Shown here: piece after piece, positions 35,001 through 50,000 of the stretch
Numbering within the stretch: the first letter of the stretch is position 1
How the letters are laid out: every line of letters starts with the position of its first letter
Assembly: GCA_921293015.1 (NCBI GenBank)
Contig: OV121097.1
Span: 34,721,929 to 34,785,928 of the forward strand
Reading direction: 5' to 3'
DNA: 64,000 bases
Source: Phorcus lineatus
Lineage: Eukaryota > Mollusca > Gastropoda > Trochida > Trochidae
The notes under the pieces: model-generated
Told to the model about the DNA's origin: nothing
Databases searched by the model: none
The model's input: the letters and a program-made list of their open reading frames with translations, nothing else
Made by a program: the position numbers and the translations under genes

Positions 35001-38000
35001 TACCGATGCCAAGCAATTGTAATTGTACATATAGATGTGATATTTAAAAACAATGGCGTTTATATTTTAGACAAAAGAAGATGTGATATTTACTTGAAAA
35101 CAATATGCAATTGACGCAGTCGGGTGAATTTTTTGAAATTCGTAAAGTAATATCGTATTTGAAGTTATTATCACTTATTAGTTATTAGACATCTTCCTAC
35201 GCAAACCTTAACTATTGCCAGTCTCGAACTGTCCAAGTGAACTCTTGCTGCCGACAAAAGACCTTCCAGTGCTAGCTCACTGCATAGGAGTTAGATATTC
35301 CAATCAGAAAGCTCCTAGCAAAAGCTACATCCGGGGACTCGAACAAACATGACTGCGCCCATGTCGCAGTCCGTCCACTGAAATATTTGTAAAGAGAAAG
35401 TGCCGCCTGCAAAGCGATGAACAATATATTCAAGTTCATTTATGTTTATAGTAAATTTGCGTTATTATTTTGTTACAACCTTATAGCGGACAGCGACCTG
35501 TCAAAGAATTTATTCTTAAATTGCTTCGGTAATCTATTCAAGCTCAATAAAATTGACCATGATTTAAAACACCGACTCGATGCACTATGCCCGGCAAGAC
35601 TTTATTTCTTGTCATCGTACAACTGTTTTATCTTTTGTGCTCGCAAAAACTATATTGAATACCCATTGAACCGAAACATTGATTACATTTTACATAAATC
35701 AACCGATAAAATTTGAACATATCTCGATGTCATAACACTCGAAATGTAATAGCCTGCGACCTCGTTGTATTGCGGTAGTAAACGTTTCTCTCAGCAAACT
35801 TTACTTCTTCCAGTCAAAAATCAGGTAGTTTGATGTGTGCCTTTTAATATCATGTCGTCAATATAAAATCAAAAAGTAAAACAATTGTTATGTTTTCTTC
35901 CATTTTCACTGATTTCACTGGGTCATTTACATTTTCGAAAATATAACTGTATGTGCCTTGATATAAAAATCATTCTCTCTCAACTAAATATTTTCCATTT
36001 GGCTTGTACGTCTGTTTGTGAATAGTTGGATAATCAAAAATGAGACTTGTGTACATGATAAAGATAGACAATTGTAAAGTTCTTGATATGGTGTCAAATC
36101 TTACCAACTAAAAAGGTGTGCCCGGTAAAACTAAGACAAGTTAAGTCCAATTTTGTGTAAAATAAAATAAAATTTATTGTATTTTACTTTTTTTCGTTCA
36201 CGGATATTAATTTATCAATTAAATCATAACTGCCCTGAAAATAGGGCACATCTGTTAATATACATTGCATAGACTATATATATTTTTCATTGTATGTCTA
36301 AAAATATATTCTCCCCTATAAATTTGATTTTCACATATGTTCCAGGATAGTTTTTCATTTGATGAAAATTATGAAAAATTATATAATGGTAACGCCCACG
36401 ATAAATAGGCCTACATACTTCCCTTTGCAAAATATAAGGGGCGCAGTCATACATGTATGTTATTTATCTACCAAAACCGGTCCTAATAACAACAAAAACA
36501 TCTTTTCCTTCCCTCAATTTCTTGTCAATTTGTCATCATCTAGTCTGAAGTATTAGATTGGTTTTTACGTATTACTATTTTGTACCTACTGTCAGAATTA
36601 ACTTTGAATATAAGATTGCTTATCCATCACATCTTATATACATATACAAATTATTACTTGTGTAAAATTGGTTCATTTTGAGAACTGTTATTCTTATATG
36701 TCCTTATTCTGTATGGAGTTTTGAAAAAAAATACATTTATAAACTCCATCTTCTTGCTTGAATGGTTTGCAAGGGAGGTAACTGGAGATTACTTAAACTA
36801 TGGCAATAGTTACGCTTTGCATAGGAAGATGGTTATTAAACATCACTCTACCTGAAAAGAATTAAATTATCTGATATAATTAGAATATTAGAATAATATA
36901 AGGGAATACGTGTTTCTTTTAATGTAAGTAAATAAAATGTAGTGTTCTAAGTTTTCATTTTATTTCGTAAAATTTGATGTGAAATCATTCATAAATTCAT
37001 CATTATTCTTTTGTTAATACTGATAAGATTCTTTTGCTGCGACATTTCCCTGGTTATCATTTTTCTTGTAAAAAGTGTTGAATCATCATTTCATTTTCAG
37101 AATTATTATTAATGCTGTCTACAGTATACACAAGTCTCACACAAGTGTTTCCCTGACAAAAATAGGACAAACAGTTTTTCTAATAATTAGGATTGCAAAA
37201 ATAAATCTTATATTTTATTTCCCCTTACATGATTTCTACTACAAAGGTCAATAAGTTGCAATATGTTGCGAAGCAACTTAAGTGAGCACTTTAAAGGGGC
37301 ATTGCAATTGGCATTTACCAATTATACATTTCTGTCATTCACACTAATGGCAGTTAGTATTTTAATGCACAAAAACACATAGTAGGGAATGCATATGTTT
37401 TTACATCGACTTAAAGAATGTGAAAAAAACCCACCAGAATATGGAATGCTTATGCCAAGAGAATTGAATAGGCTGAGTCTTGCCGAAACGTCATAGGCGG
37501 CGCACCTTAACCTCCTTAGTGGAAAAGTACCAGCAAAACACATTTAAAGTCATCCTAACAACTTAAACCTTCGATTTATCTATATTTAATTTGTGCATAG
37601 TAATTTGTATTGTTCAAAGCTATACTGTCAAAACACATAAATTTGAAATTAAAAATCAATTAAGAGAAGAAGACTGGGTTTATGCTTTTCTGTCGATGAT
37701 GACAATCATTTGATCAAATAGAACGTTTTGAACGCTTACCAAAATCCTTTAGGCTCAGGTTGTGATATGTAACATAAGATAACAACATATGTTGATTAAA
37801 TAAATTAAATCTTCCACCTTAGTAATTAGTTGTCAAGAAAGCTAAGGAAAAGAAAAGTTTTTGCCAAATATGATACAAATGTCCATACAGTAAATATAAA
37901 TGAATATGTAAACTAATTTAGAAGTAACTCCTTCATTAAAATCTTTTACTTTTTTCGAGACAATTTACACTTCATATAGATATAGTTATAGATAATAAAT

Positions 38001-41000
38001 ATTCATCAAGAAACATATGATATAACAAAAGGTGTTATTCAATGAAGGTAGATCTCATACCACCCAACATGTAAACTTTTTTTTATGTAAACACACCAGA
38101 GAAAACCGCGTAGGGATTGTCACACACCATTCAAAGTGAATATGAGGACTGAGCAGGAAAGTTGATACCTATTCAATCTTATTATGTCAAGCAATAAATC
38201 TAAATCATTAGCCGTATTACTCCTGCGAATGATTAAGCGGCGCAAATCCCTCAGCATTAGCATACACTAGGTTTTATCTCTAAAAAATCATGGTCACTTT
38301 TTAATCTTTTATTGTTATGCATCATTAATTCATTATGTATTTTATTGATTTTATGTGTCTCATAGGCCCCCAGTGGCCGGCTCGTGTACTTCTTAATAAT
38401 GTATAAAGGTCACATGTAATAAACTGTTATGTTGATAAAATACTTATTTTGAAATGGAATCTATATGCTGTGTAAATGCTACGACCCCCGTACAGGCCTA
38501 TTGTTTAACCATCTGACATGCCTCAGTGGCTCTGAACATCTAAACAAAAGGTGCCTGCACAGTGAGAACACCCCTTCTTAATATATGAACAACATTGTCA
38601 TTTTTGTACTGTACATGTGGTGACACATTAATAAAATTATTTTCTTCTTCTCTTTTTTTCTATCATATCGTATTTATTTTCGGTAATGCTATGGCCCCTA
38701 TTTGGTTGTCGAATTAGCTTACAATGGAGCTTACGGACAAAAACAAAGAGCTATCTAGAGTTTCAGTGGCGCCTAGTACGTCACACACTGGGCGGAGCTT
38801 CGATTCACGCTTTGGTGATTTTGATTGTGATGAACTTTTCGAATTTCTGTGTAGATTTTCTTTTTTTTTCTTTTTTTTATGATTCTTTAAAGTGATACGA
38901 ATACAGGTAAAAACGCGCAAAATTTTAAAATCCTCTTAAACCTGAAGGACAACAATGTGGCAGTGATTTAGAAAAAATAGTAGTAGTAATGATGGGATGG
39001 GAAACTTTATAAGTAAAACACTTATAAAGATTTTTACTTATAAAGTAAGTAATATTGTGTTGCTATACTATATGGTTTTAAGCTAAAGTTGTTTTATTAA
39101 TCTCTAAACTCCTTTTGATCTTCCTGGAACAGTTAGTATTATTGATTCAAATCTTCCACATTCTGTCTCAGAAAACATATTTTTCCAGAAATCCTAGGAT
39201 TTGAAGAGTTATTTGTTTGCCCATGCAACTCCGTATTTGCAGCGCTCTCGGCAGGTTAAATAGTTAAATTCTTAAATATTGCTTTTATCAGGTTAAAAAT
39301 CGTTTTGTGGTTTCAACTGTCCACGTCCGAGGACAGTGAGCTTATACTTAGAGACGACATCTCTTGCCAAATTGCATCGTGTTTTCAGATCCCTTCTACA
39401 GACTCTTTGAGTTCTCTGATTCCTCTAGGATCTCGTTTTTACTTTCAGCACGTCAAGTCTAAAAGGCGTTTCTCTTTGTTTACAGATCCCTCTGAAGCAT
39501 TCATCATTGTTTCCACCGATGGAGGATCAAGTTCATACATGATAGCAGTAGGGAAATCTGAAGCCAAGTACCAAGTGTTTTTCCCTGGTTATGATTCCGT
39601 CGAAACAAGGAGCACATACCCCTATGTAGCAGATTACTTTGGTATGCTTTATAGGCATCATAGAATGTATATTGTGGAAACCAACAATAAACACCTGCAT
39701 TTATTTCTTCAGGATAAGTATGATAACGAAGCAATGTCAGTTCCCATAATTCCTGTTTCGAGTCTCGGCAAGAAATATGTGATTCCTTTTTATGATGTCC
39801 GTATAACAAACAACATAGAAATTACGTTAGCAACAGGGAATTGGACATCCTCGGTCGAAGTTACCAAAAGAAATGGAAGTGTAACTCGCTTCGAACTCGT
39901 TGAACACCAGACAAAAAGTATAAATAGCGATGTCTCTGGAATGACTGTTACTGCATCTCGCAAAATAGCTGTGTTTGCCGAAAACAATTATCCAGGTAAT
40001 TATGACAGATATATGTACTCTCAGTTGACACCGAGCGAAGATTTTGGAAAGGAGTACGTGCTTGTAGTTGGCTCTCTTGCAACCAAAGATTTCACAAGGA
40101 TAAAGTTTTTAACTGAGGAATATTACATAAACATAACTTGTCTTTTCAACAATACAATAATCAATTTCATCGATGGGATAACTGTAATAATTGGTGAAAT
40201 AAAGTTTTATCAAAAAGACGTTATGGTCAATGGAAGTTTACATTTCACTAGTTCAAAACCGGTAATGGCTTATCTCTGTTTGAAGGCTGAATTTCAGTAC
40301 GAAGATGATGTTTATCAAGAAAACCCTTGCACCATTCTGCCTCCTGTGGAACGATACGACGACTCAGCTGTGATCAGCATTCCTGCAAGAGCAGAACTGA
40401 AGATCATGACTAAACAAGAAAACAATGATTTCCACTTCCAAAGCACCAACTTAATCCCACATTGGGAGGATATTCCAAACACGGACTATAAAGTTGGAAC
40501 AGCAAACGTGGACACAAGAGACCTGTTTATGAAGTCAACGCACAAGTTTTCTGTTACTGTGTATGGCTACGACCGATACTCAAATCCGAAGTATAATAGT
40601 ATATTAAGCATCTCGTCCCTCACTGGCCGCCAGAGAACAGCGGGATCCTCTGCTAATTCAGGTTTGCAAAGCTTATTCTCTTCTTCTCCATTCAAATCCT
40701 TTATAGGCAAACGACTGCAACCAAATTATGCATCCATCTGCTTGGAACATTCCCAGCAATGAACTTGTTGCACAATTTCAGTTGTATATAAATATCATTT
40801 TCATTAACCAATGTGAATAATATTTACAAAAATGTATTTCACACTTATTCTCAAATATAAGATTGCCCGATGTAAAACATTCTCTCTCCAGAGAGGTAGG
40901 TCCGTCATAAATTCCTAATCTAACCTACTGAACAGCTGCATGTGTAACAGCTTCCATATTCCTATTTTCTATGTCTTGTCTGTTGTAATGTTTGTTTGGG

Positions 41001-44000
41001 TTATTCTGTCCTACTGAACCAGCAAAGCTGGCTTTGTGTGGTTGGATAATCATCACTCAGACTTGCATCCTGAATAAAAAGATGAAGACGGATTAGTTTT
41101 CCTGATCGCTTTATACACATGAAAACACGCATCGAAACAGTGGAGTGCGCATGCGTCAAGGATAATAACTTGAGTCTGACAATCATCAGTGACTTGACTT
41201 AACTTTACAGTACTTCTTTAAGACAAAGTCATAAATATCCTTATTTCCTTTCACTTTAGCTAGCAGCATAAACTATTTTCTTTAAAACAACTCAAACAAC
41301 CTCACTCTGAACAATCAATGCTTGAACTTGAACAAATATGAATTTACCTAATTCATAAAACAAAGTGGTATAAGCCCTTTAACCATTTTCACAATGCTTA
41401 TTACCTTTACTTCAAACCCTACAATACTTAAGAATTGCACTATCTATACTGTTACAAATATTTATCTGTACTATAAATATTGAGCAACAACCCATCGAAT
41501 GGAACAATTGATCTGTAAATTATTGATAATGACCTTTAAAATAAACTTACTGAAACAAAACATTTAAAATTTATTTCAGAAAAAATAAAAGTTAGAATGG
41601 AATTATTTTAATAAAATATATTCCTGTATTTATATAAAATGAAAAGAATAAACATGACTTGAGAAATTGACTGAATTTTAGCAAATAGCAAATAGCAAAT
41701 ATTTATGAATGCTTTTTTTAAATCATCAATCAAGATAGCATTACTGAACTGTCAAGTTACCACATTCTTACATTAAAATATAAAACCATGTCAGAATCGA
41801 AATATTTAAATAAAATATATTCCTACATGTATTTAATATGAAAACCATAAACATGACTTGCCAAAATAAATTGGAAAATATAACTTTATATTGACTGTAC
41901 TTCAGCAATAGCAAACATTTTACGAATGCTTCTTTTCAAACCCTCAGTCAAGATAACAATACTAAAATGCCAAATTGCTAATTCCTATATTTCAAATACA
42001 CTAGATCTATTCCACAGTTATTCAAATATCAAACAATAACTATTAAGATGAAAACCTATGGAAATATTACTTTACTTTGCATAAAATAACCAAACATTCA
42101 TTTCGTCCGTGTCCGTAAACCATGGGCGCTGACATTTTGAAAAGGGACGTAACTCTTCTCAACATTGTGCCAAAGTAACAAAATACTTCAAAAGAACTAA
42201 TAAAATGATTTACTTCACTCTAAAATGTCTAAAGTACTTTATGAATAACCTAGAATATGTTTTCGTACAAATTCAAATATGAAAAACACTAATTCTGCAA
42301 AAACTGGACAAAACATGGAAATCGACATCGTGACCTGTCTTTACTGTGTGTCACGTTACGTCGCTACTTGGAAAAGGTTAATATTACAACATCAAACATT
42401 TTCCTGTACATGAAACCTAGCAAACATATACATGATAGTGTAATGGGGCATGGGAATGTGTTTTTGGTGCTTTGAACATACCTGAATAAAAAGATGAAGA
42501 CGGATTAGTTTTCCTGATCGCTTTATACACATGAAAACACGCATCGAAACAGTGGAGTGCGCATGCGTATAGCAAAAGGGAAATAACTGCATCTGCATAC
42601 CACTAAAAGATATATTCACATTTGAAAATATTTAACGTAATTAAGCACCTTTTACACATGCCAAAAGTTTGTTCACATGACTGGTTATACTAGTGCAGAT
42701 ATCATTAAATTTGTGATGTCTTTGAGGTATCGTAGCATTGCAAAAAGCAACGCATAATTTTCAATTTCAATACAGATGTGCAGATTCATCCTCCTTTAGG
42801 GCGAGTATTTATCATACCTCACAATTTACCGTAACACTTTTGGCAGGTCGATGGAGTAACCAGGGGTCTAAATTTCGAAAAAATTATATTTTGCTCTACA
42901 ACATCCTTTATAAGTCACCAAATGCTTTAAAAATAAGCATGCTTGTTCTTTTGCACTAAGTCGTTGTGATTTTGGTGATTTTATTGTCAGGGAGTCGATA
43001 TGGAACATTTTATTCGAAATTTAACGAAATCAAAATATCGAAAATATGACCCCTTCTGTCTATTTCAACATGCCAAAATTCGAAATTTTGCACCAGAGAC
43101 TGCACGATCCCTAAATATGTTCAAGAATGGGTATTTCACACATGGACGATATGTGATCCTTTGTCAGTTTTTCTGAAGTTATTTTATTGATGTCCAAAGT
43201 AAACCTAAATTATATGATATTTGCAAACTTTCGGTATGCAGCTGTATACAAGGCTCTTCTCGGGTTTCCGGCAGATTTCCTAGCGTCCAAATTATTGCAA
43301 CATAAACTATCTGTCATCGAGGCCTATGCAATGATGCAGGCGACAATGTTCTGCAAATAAGACTCAAAGTACAACGTATACGTTAGAATAGGTTTTCGAA
43401 AATAAGAGGGTTTTGGAAGGATAACTTTTGAAACGGCGTCGCTGATTGTACAATTAACTTTGATCGCATCCAATCAGATTTGGGCTTCTACATTTCTAGA
43501 CGGAGAAATGGATTTTCTATCACTATTTTGCTAGAAACGTAGGTAACAACTAAGGATCAATGTACACAGTTACAACCAAAATCGCACTTTAGTAAATATA
43601 AGTTGTGAATGAGATGGAGTGTTGTTGCGAAAAACAAAGTTATTATCACTTGCCTACTGTTTTAATCAATTGGTTGTCCCTTGATATCAGATCATACCTC
43701 TACAAGCACACTCGGAGACCATCAACTGTCATCAGGTGTAGATTTATCTTCAACAATGGAAAACCAACAAGGTGTGGCTTCATCTACTACACCTCAAGAC
43801 AAGAAGCGGGACTTCGTTGATAACATAGACTTGGACGGAGGTGAGGTTTTTGTTACTGAGAACTATTTGAAGGCTTTACTGATAATTATGTAATTGCCAT
43901 ATTTTCATGGTTGAGGTCAACTATTTCCGATCAATCATGCAATCAACAAAGGCTTTGAAAAAAACACATTAGTTGACATTTCGTCTTTGATTAGTATCTG

Positions 44001-47000
44001 GTATGCCCGCCGTTGGCATTAAGACATGCTTGAACTCTTTCTCACAGCAAACGTCATTCGTCTGATGAAAGCATCTCCATTCGTCTATAATTGCTGCAAT
44101 AAGTTTTTGACATGTATATGGTTGCTGCTGTCGTAACTTACTCCTTCGGTCTTCATTTTGCGTTGTAACCGGTGGTCTCCAGCTTCTGGGTCGGTCTTGT
44201 GATGTTACAGTCTGCTGTAAATAGAAAAATTCGCAGCCTTAAGATAGTGAGCCGATGACACCCAAATGCTAAAGCCACATCTCCGTCAGTCGTCTCAGTC
44301 TGCAGCATGCCAATGGCTCTTTCCAGCCCTTCTGCTGTTTATCTCGTCCGTGTAATCGAACTAACGTATGAAATGATGAATACTACGGCGTTTATAGGCC
44401 TAAAAGTTTCCAAATGTTTTCACGTGTTATTCATGCGAGGTAAAATTCCAGTAGAGCGGGATAGTTTAATATAACCTTCAACGACAACATAAAAGTCACT
44501 CGCGGTCTAACCTATTTAGACTTTGGCCGCAAACATAACACCTTTATCATCAAGAATGATCTAAAAACAATCAACCAATTTAAATTTCCTTTTACGTAAT
44601 TGATTGCTTACTGTTTTGTCAGAGACCGATCTTTTATCTTGGTTCTACAACACCTTTGTTAACTTCAACTTATTCTAACTATTCAGTACATATCATTGTT
44701 ACAACTGAAGAATGTATTCACAGGAATATTATCAATACTTATGAAGGACACATGTGTTTAGACTGTGGGGTAATTAATTTCTTTAATTTCTTAGATTAAA
44801 CTTGTTGCTAAGAAATTGCGATAGTAAAAAAATTAAATATAATTCTAAGAGGAAGCAAAAGACTTGGGTTTATCTTTAGGTTTGTGTAAAGTTTATGAAG
44901 AATGTTTGCTAGTTGATAGATTGAACAGTGGCAGTGCAATTTTGTTGATAAAATACCCATTACTTAATAACATTAAAAAAAGTAAAGATTGCAGGAAAAT
45001 GCAGACCTGAGGCAGGGAATAACAAACATCACCAAATTTTAGTTTTTGGTAGAAACCTTTTAGACAGCTCCATCTTAATCTACATGAAATCAATTGAAAA
45101 AGATAAAAAAATAGAATTAAAACTTAAACAAAACTTATTAGAAAATAAAAACAATTTAAGTATTAAGAATGATATGATAAAACCAGAAAATACAAACAGT
45201 TTTAGTGGATACCTAAGAAGAATTCGAAAATGGACCCGAATTATAAGGTTTTATCTTCATTATTCACAAATACAGGAACTAGTTTATTTAACAAATTGAT
45301 AGAACAATTAAAAGATATAACTGACATCAAATACAAATTAGCAATTTAAATTAACTTCATCAAGGGTAGTGAAAATAGGGATACTCATCTTTATCTTAGA
45401 AGCAAACATTTGGCATCAACTTTGACTAAATGACAACAAAAAGTGGGAGACAATTTAGAAAAAACTCACAAGAAATGGTTCTGGGGCAGTGTTAACACAA
45501 AGTGAAGAATTATGGTTAGGCGTAGCAAAATATAACGCATTGAAAGGGGGATCTTATATAAACTATAGACGTGCCTACTCATGTTTTACACATTTCGAGA
45601 ATAGAAAAATTAACAACATAGCTTATAATGTATTTGGGAGTTATAAAGTAACAATGGTAGCATTATTCATAGGAATAGTTTGGCTTATGAAGAGGTTCCA
45701 AGAATATACATATTTCTATTTAGGAAAACAACAAATATGGATAAAGAATTTTGATAAGCTTTTTAAGACCAATCTAAGGGAAAATCATAAAGATCATAAA
45801 GCAGACTGAAAAAGTGAAAATGCTGTTAGAATTAATATGCTAAAAGAGGAGAGGGAAATCTATGTTTTAAAAATTTAATTGAATATGATATAACTTGTAT
45901 TTGTATTTGTGCTCTTGGGATATGATAGAAAACTTGATTATTGTCCTATTACAAAAAATATCAAACAAGTATGGGAACAGCCATACTTTCTATTGCTGCA
46001 AAAACAAACGAAAGACACTGGGACAATTATTCATTAAATGATTTCTTTTTCAAAAACAATATTTAAAAAAATGCTGTATATATCCTGTAGAGCAGGCAGA
46101 GATGAGTGGGTGTCTTTTCAAAAGTCGCATGCCACCAAAGTAAGTCAATAATGAGTGTGTCTGTTTCTGTGCCATTCGACACAGCGAGATCTCATGGATC
46201 TCACCAGCATTCGAAGAGTAGCTCGGGGTATTGCGTTCCACTCCTGTTCGTTGCAGAAATCCCACCAGCTGTTGAAGGTTAATAGGAGGAGGATTATTTT
46301 CACGTACCCGTCTTCCCAATACGTCCCAGACGTGTTCAATAGGGGCAAGATCAGGTGAAAATGCCGGCCACTCCATCCTCTGAATACCCCCTTATTGTAG
46401 GAAATCATTAACGCCACGTGTTTCGTGCGGACTGGCATTGTCGTCTTGAAGAATTCTGCTTGGACCGATGGTGTTTTGAGTTGGAATGACAAGACGTGCA
46501 AGGATCGCATCTCTAAAATGGAGTCCTTTTAAACTGCCTTGCACGTGGTATAGGGGAGTTCTATGATTCAAGGTCGTAAAGCAGGACATCTGCAACGGAT
46601 TCCAACAGCACAAAGATGGTTTCGTATGGTCTAGTTGCTAACCTTCACGTGTGTGGCTTCTCAAAGTGTTTAATGAAGAGCACTTGCAGTAATGAAACTC
46701 TGTCGCAAAGCTGTCACAACCACAGAGTGATCATCAGCTCTTGATGTTGATCTTCATCTGTCTGAGCGTGGTTGGGCCTGCTTCCTGTTGCTTAAAAACG
46801 TTCCCATAGTTGGTAAATAACGGATGGTGATCGTTGCAGACGCTTAGCAACTTCTCTCAAAGAAACTCCACTCTGAAGCATGCCAATCACTCTTCCACGA
46901 TCTTCAACGGATGATGGTCTCCTCACCATTCGAATTGAAAACACGAACACCAGCAAAATGTTTGTGGCTTCAATTGTATACCCAAATGTGCACAAGAAGC

Positions 47001-50000
47001 ATTGATATCATGCAATTCACATTACTGATTGCTGTGTTCGAGTGATTCCCTTCCTTCTCAAATGATATGTTTGTACACTGAAGATAAAAAGAAACTGGTC
47101 ACCCTAAAATTTTGAATATTTCCGAAATGGATTTGAACCCATGCCTGTAACTTGTAGGAGCAGTGCACACAAACGCAACACACGCATCACACTCATTTTC
47201 ATTCGTCGGGGCACGTGCTGTGTCCCAAAAGCCAAAAATGCGTTTTTATCATTTTTATAGAATCTGCATGCACAGATCACTACATAAACCAATAAAAATT
47301 GCCTCGCTTGACTGCTGAAGAGAGAGAGAGGGCTATTGGCATGGGCCTGGTGGGGACAAATAAATCAACAATAGCCAGAAGACCTGGATGCCAGTGTATA
47401 ACTATGTTGTTCCAAAGGTACCATCAGTCTGGCACAACACGGGACAGACCTCGAAGCAGCAGACCTTGTGTAACAACACCCTTCGCACTTTGCATCTTCG
47501 GAATCGGTTCCTGTCAGTGACGTTATCGGCAGCAACGGCACTCGGCCTTCGGATTAGTTGAAACACAGTAAGGAGAGGTTCCGTCATGCTGGTATCAAAG
47601 CCTACCGACCTCTTCATGGGATGGCACTGACCCTTGAACATCGTCTTGCCAGAGTTCGATGGGCACAATGTGTATGACGCTGGCGGCGCCGCGAATGGCA
47701 AAGGGTGCTGTTTACCGACGAGAGTAAGTTTAACTTTTTCCATGCAGATGGGAGAGTACGAGTATATCGTCGTGTACATGAAAGAGCAGCTCCTAATTGG
47801 GTTCAAGAGGTCAATCAACAAGGCAGAGGTGGTATCATGGTTTGGGGGGGGGGGAATTTGTGGGGACCAAAAGACACGTCTGGTGATTATACGTGGCAAC
47901 ATGAATACACAACGCTATGTGTATGAAGTTCTGAGGCCAGTAGCTGTGCCATTCCTACAGCAGCGACCAATGGGAACCCTTCTACAGCAGGACAATGCAC
48001 CTCCCCATACAGCCAGGATCACCTGGATTACCTAAACAATGCAAACGTCAACGTATTGCCCTGGCCAGCACGTTCACCTGATCTGTCTGATCATAGGTGC
48101 TCTATGGGATGATCTTGGTAGAAGATTAGGGAACCGTCCCAACCAACCAGCTACTCTCCAAGAACTTGAACACGCCTTAATGGTTACGTGCACGTGGGAG
48201 CAGATTCCTTCTGACGTCATCAGAAGATTGATGTATTCCATGAGAAGAAGGTGTGAAGCGTGTATTCGTGCCAGGGGAGGTCACACAAGGTACTAGTGAC
48301 ATGTTCACAGTTGCTAGTGACAATTTATTTGCTATAGACGTTTGCCACAGATGGGGAAAAATGACTTTTTGGACCCCTGGTTGTTTTCAGAGACTGGAAC
48401 TCGCTTAATTCCACTGTCAGAAATTGGATTTTTGTCATGATTTACCACATATGAATGCATTAAACATATTTCATGATATGAAACTATTATGAGTTTTCAT
48501 TTTCATTTTAAAGTCAATCAAAAAAGGTGACAAACACACAATCATAAGGCATGGGAAATGCTGTCAATTTTACATATGGGGTACTTATCATGGGCAACAC
48601 TAAACATATGCAGCTAGATTATAGTCATTAATTTTCACAAGCTTAACACTATTGGATGTCCCCATACTTGTTTGAGGTAGTATATAATAATTATTGACAG
48701 TTGTCAGTTTCTTCTAATGTATCTAGATTCTTTAGTAGAGGCTAACAGTACATGTTACAATTACTGTGAAGTGTACTCAGGAATCTACGAGATATACTTT
48801 GTTGAAAAAGGTAATAGATATGTATTCTAATTTGACTGTTGGGGGAGGTTGATGAAACCAAGTTTCCACCTATTGAAAATGTCTATTACCATTAATCTTA
48901 AAATTATATAAATGATGATGAATACGAATATGCTAATAATGTATTGAACTGATTCGTATGTAAGAATTTACTGATGATGAAAAGACTAAAAACTGATTAT
49001 AACTGAAACTATTATATCTGGTTGATGTATTTGAGACACTCAAAACGACTCGTTTGACTCAATACGAATTGGATCCTGCTCATTGTTTCACTATTCCAGG
49101 AATCCAAATGCTTTGTTTAAGAAAACTTTTATATAATTAAAAGTTCTTAATGATAATGAAATGCATTAATTTATTGAGAAGTATCTGAGAATATATCCAT
49201 GGTTTCAAAGGCATGCCAGTATATGGTTAAACTCTCGAGCCTTTTAATAAAGACAGTGGATGTGAGGTTATTCAAAGCAAATGAGACTGAACCTTTTAGA
49301 AATGCTACTGCGCGTATAGCTTTTAACGAATTCTAAATATCATCATATCTAAAAATCATGATTTAGCTGCTGTTCATATGAATTAACCAAAGATAGTTTT
49401 CAATAAACCAATAAACGTTGTTATGAGTATCCTAGACTTATCTAAGCTATTAATCTTCAAATAATATTACAACGACACAAAGAAATCTTAAAGAGATAGA
49501 TGTGAAGTTTTATACACAGACACAGATTCTTTACTACTAGAAATACAAACTGATGATGTTTATGAGGATATCAAGAAAAACATTAATTTATACAACACCA
49601 GTGATTTTGATAAAGATCACTCACTGTATATAGAAAGAATAAAAGGTTTTTGATAAGATGAAGAACGAATGTATTCACATACATGTATATTTCTGAATAT
49701 GATGGGTTAAGACATAAAATGTGCTTTATAAAAATGTCACAGACAGAAGGCGCTAGCAAGGAAATAAAGAAGGATAAGGGGATTAAACACTATGAAGATA
49801 TACATACATGAAGTTTGAACAATATAAATATAAAAAGCCATTATTTGGTTAGAAGACTTTGAAACATGAAATGAATTCTTTGAGAAGTGAAGGACGTGAT
49901 ATATACGGAAAAAGAAGTAAGGCATCCTTTGGCTCATGTGAAAGTAAAGGGTTGATCAAGGATGATGGTGTTAACAAATATGCATAAGGTTATGCATATG

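Larger units (their letters stand above)
33593..39485 (+). other. Gene B intron 2 (5.9 kb)
   Basis: It contains a mariner 5' fragment (about 34249-34590), a SINE-like tRNA head (about 35210-35385) and a LINE 3' region (about 38170-38620). Two unassigned open stretches, 33849-34175 and 35417-35716, resemble no family I know and are probably chance. The last 180 bp stay open in the frame of exon 3. Confidence 0.75.
40662..43690 (+). other. Gene B intron 3 (3.0 kb)
   Basis: It contains two 88-bp identical direct repeats (41069-41156 and 42481-42568) flanking AT-rich partly duplicated DNA, and a dispersed repeat in inverse orientation (about 42820-43160). Its acceptor is TTGATATCAG. Gene A's equivalent is 841 bp. 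Confidence 0.75.
45961..48675. mobile_element. Divergent Tc1/mariner pair inserted in the Polinton
   Basis: The block starts TCAAACAAGTATGGG and ends, inverted, CCCATACTTGTTTGA (18 of 19 positions match including flanking bases). It contains one transposase relic on each strand, 5' ends facing each other. This may be two related insertions or one composite. Confidence 0.55.

Noticed and set aside
35417-35716. 99-codon open frame in gene B intron 2
   Set aside because: No family resemblance and no splice context; probably chance.
38714-38920. Lysine/serine-rich frame near 38.8 kb and a plus-strand frame starting MELTDKNKELS
   Set aside because: Short, no recognised family; could be a transposon N-terminus but evidence is too weak to call.
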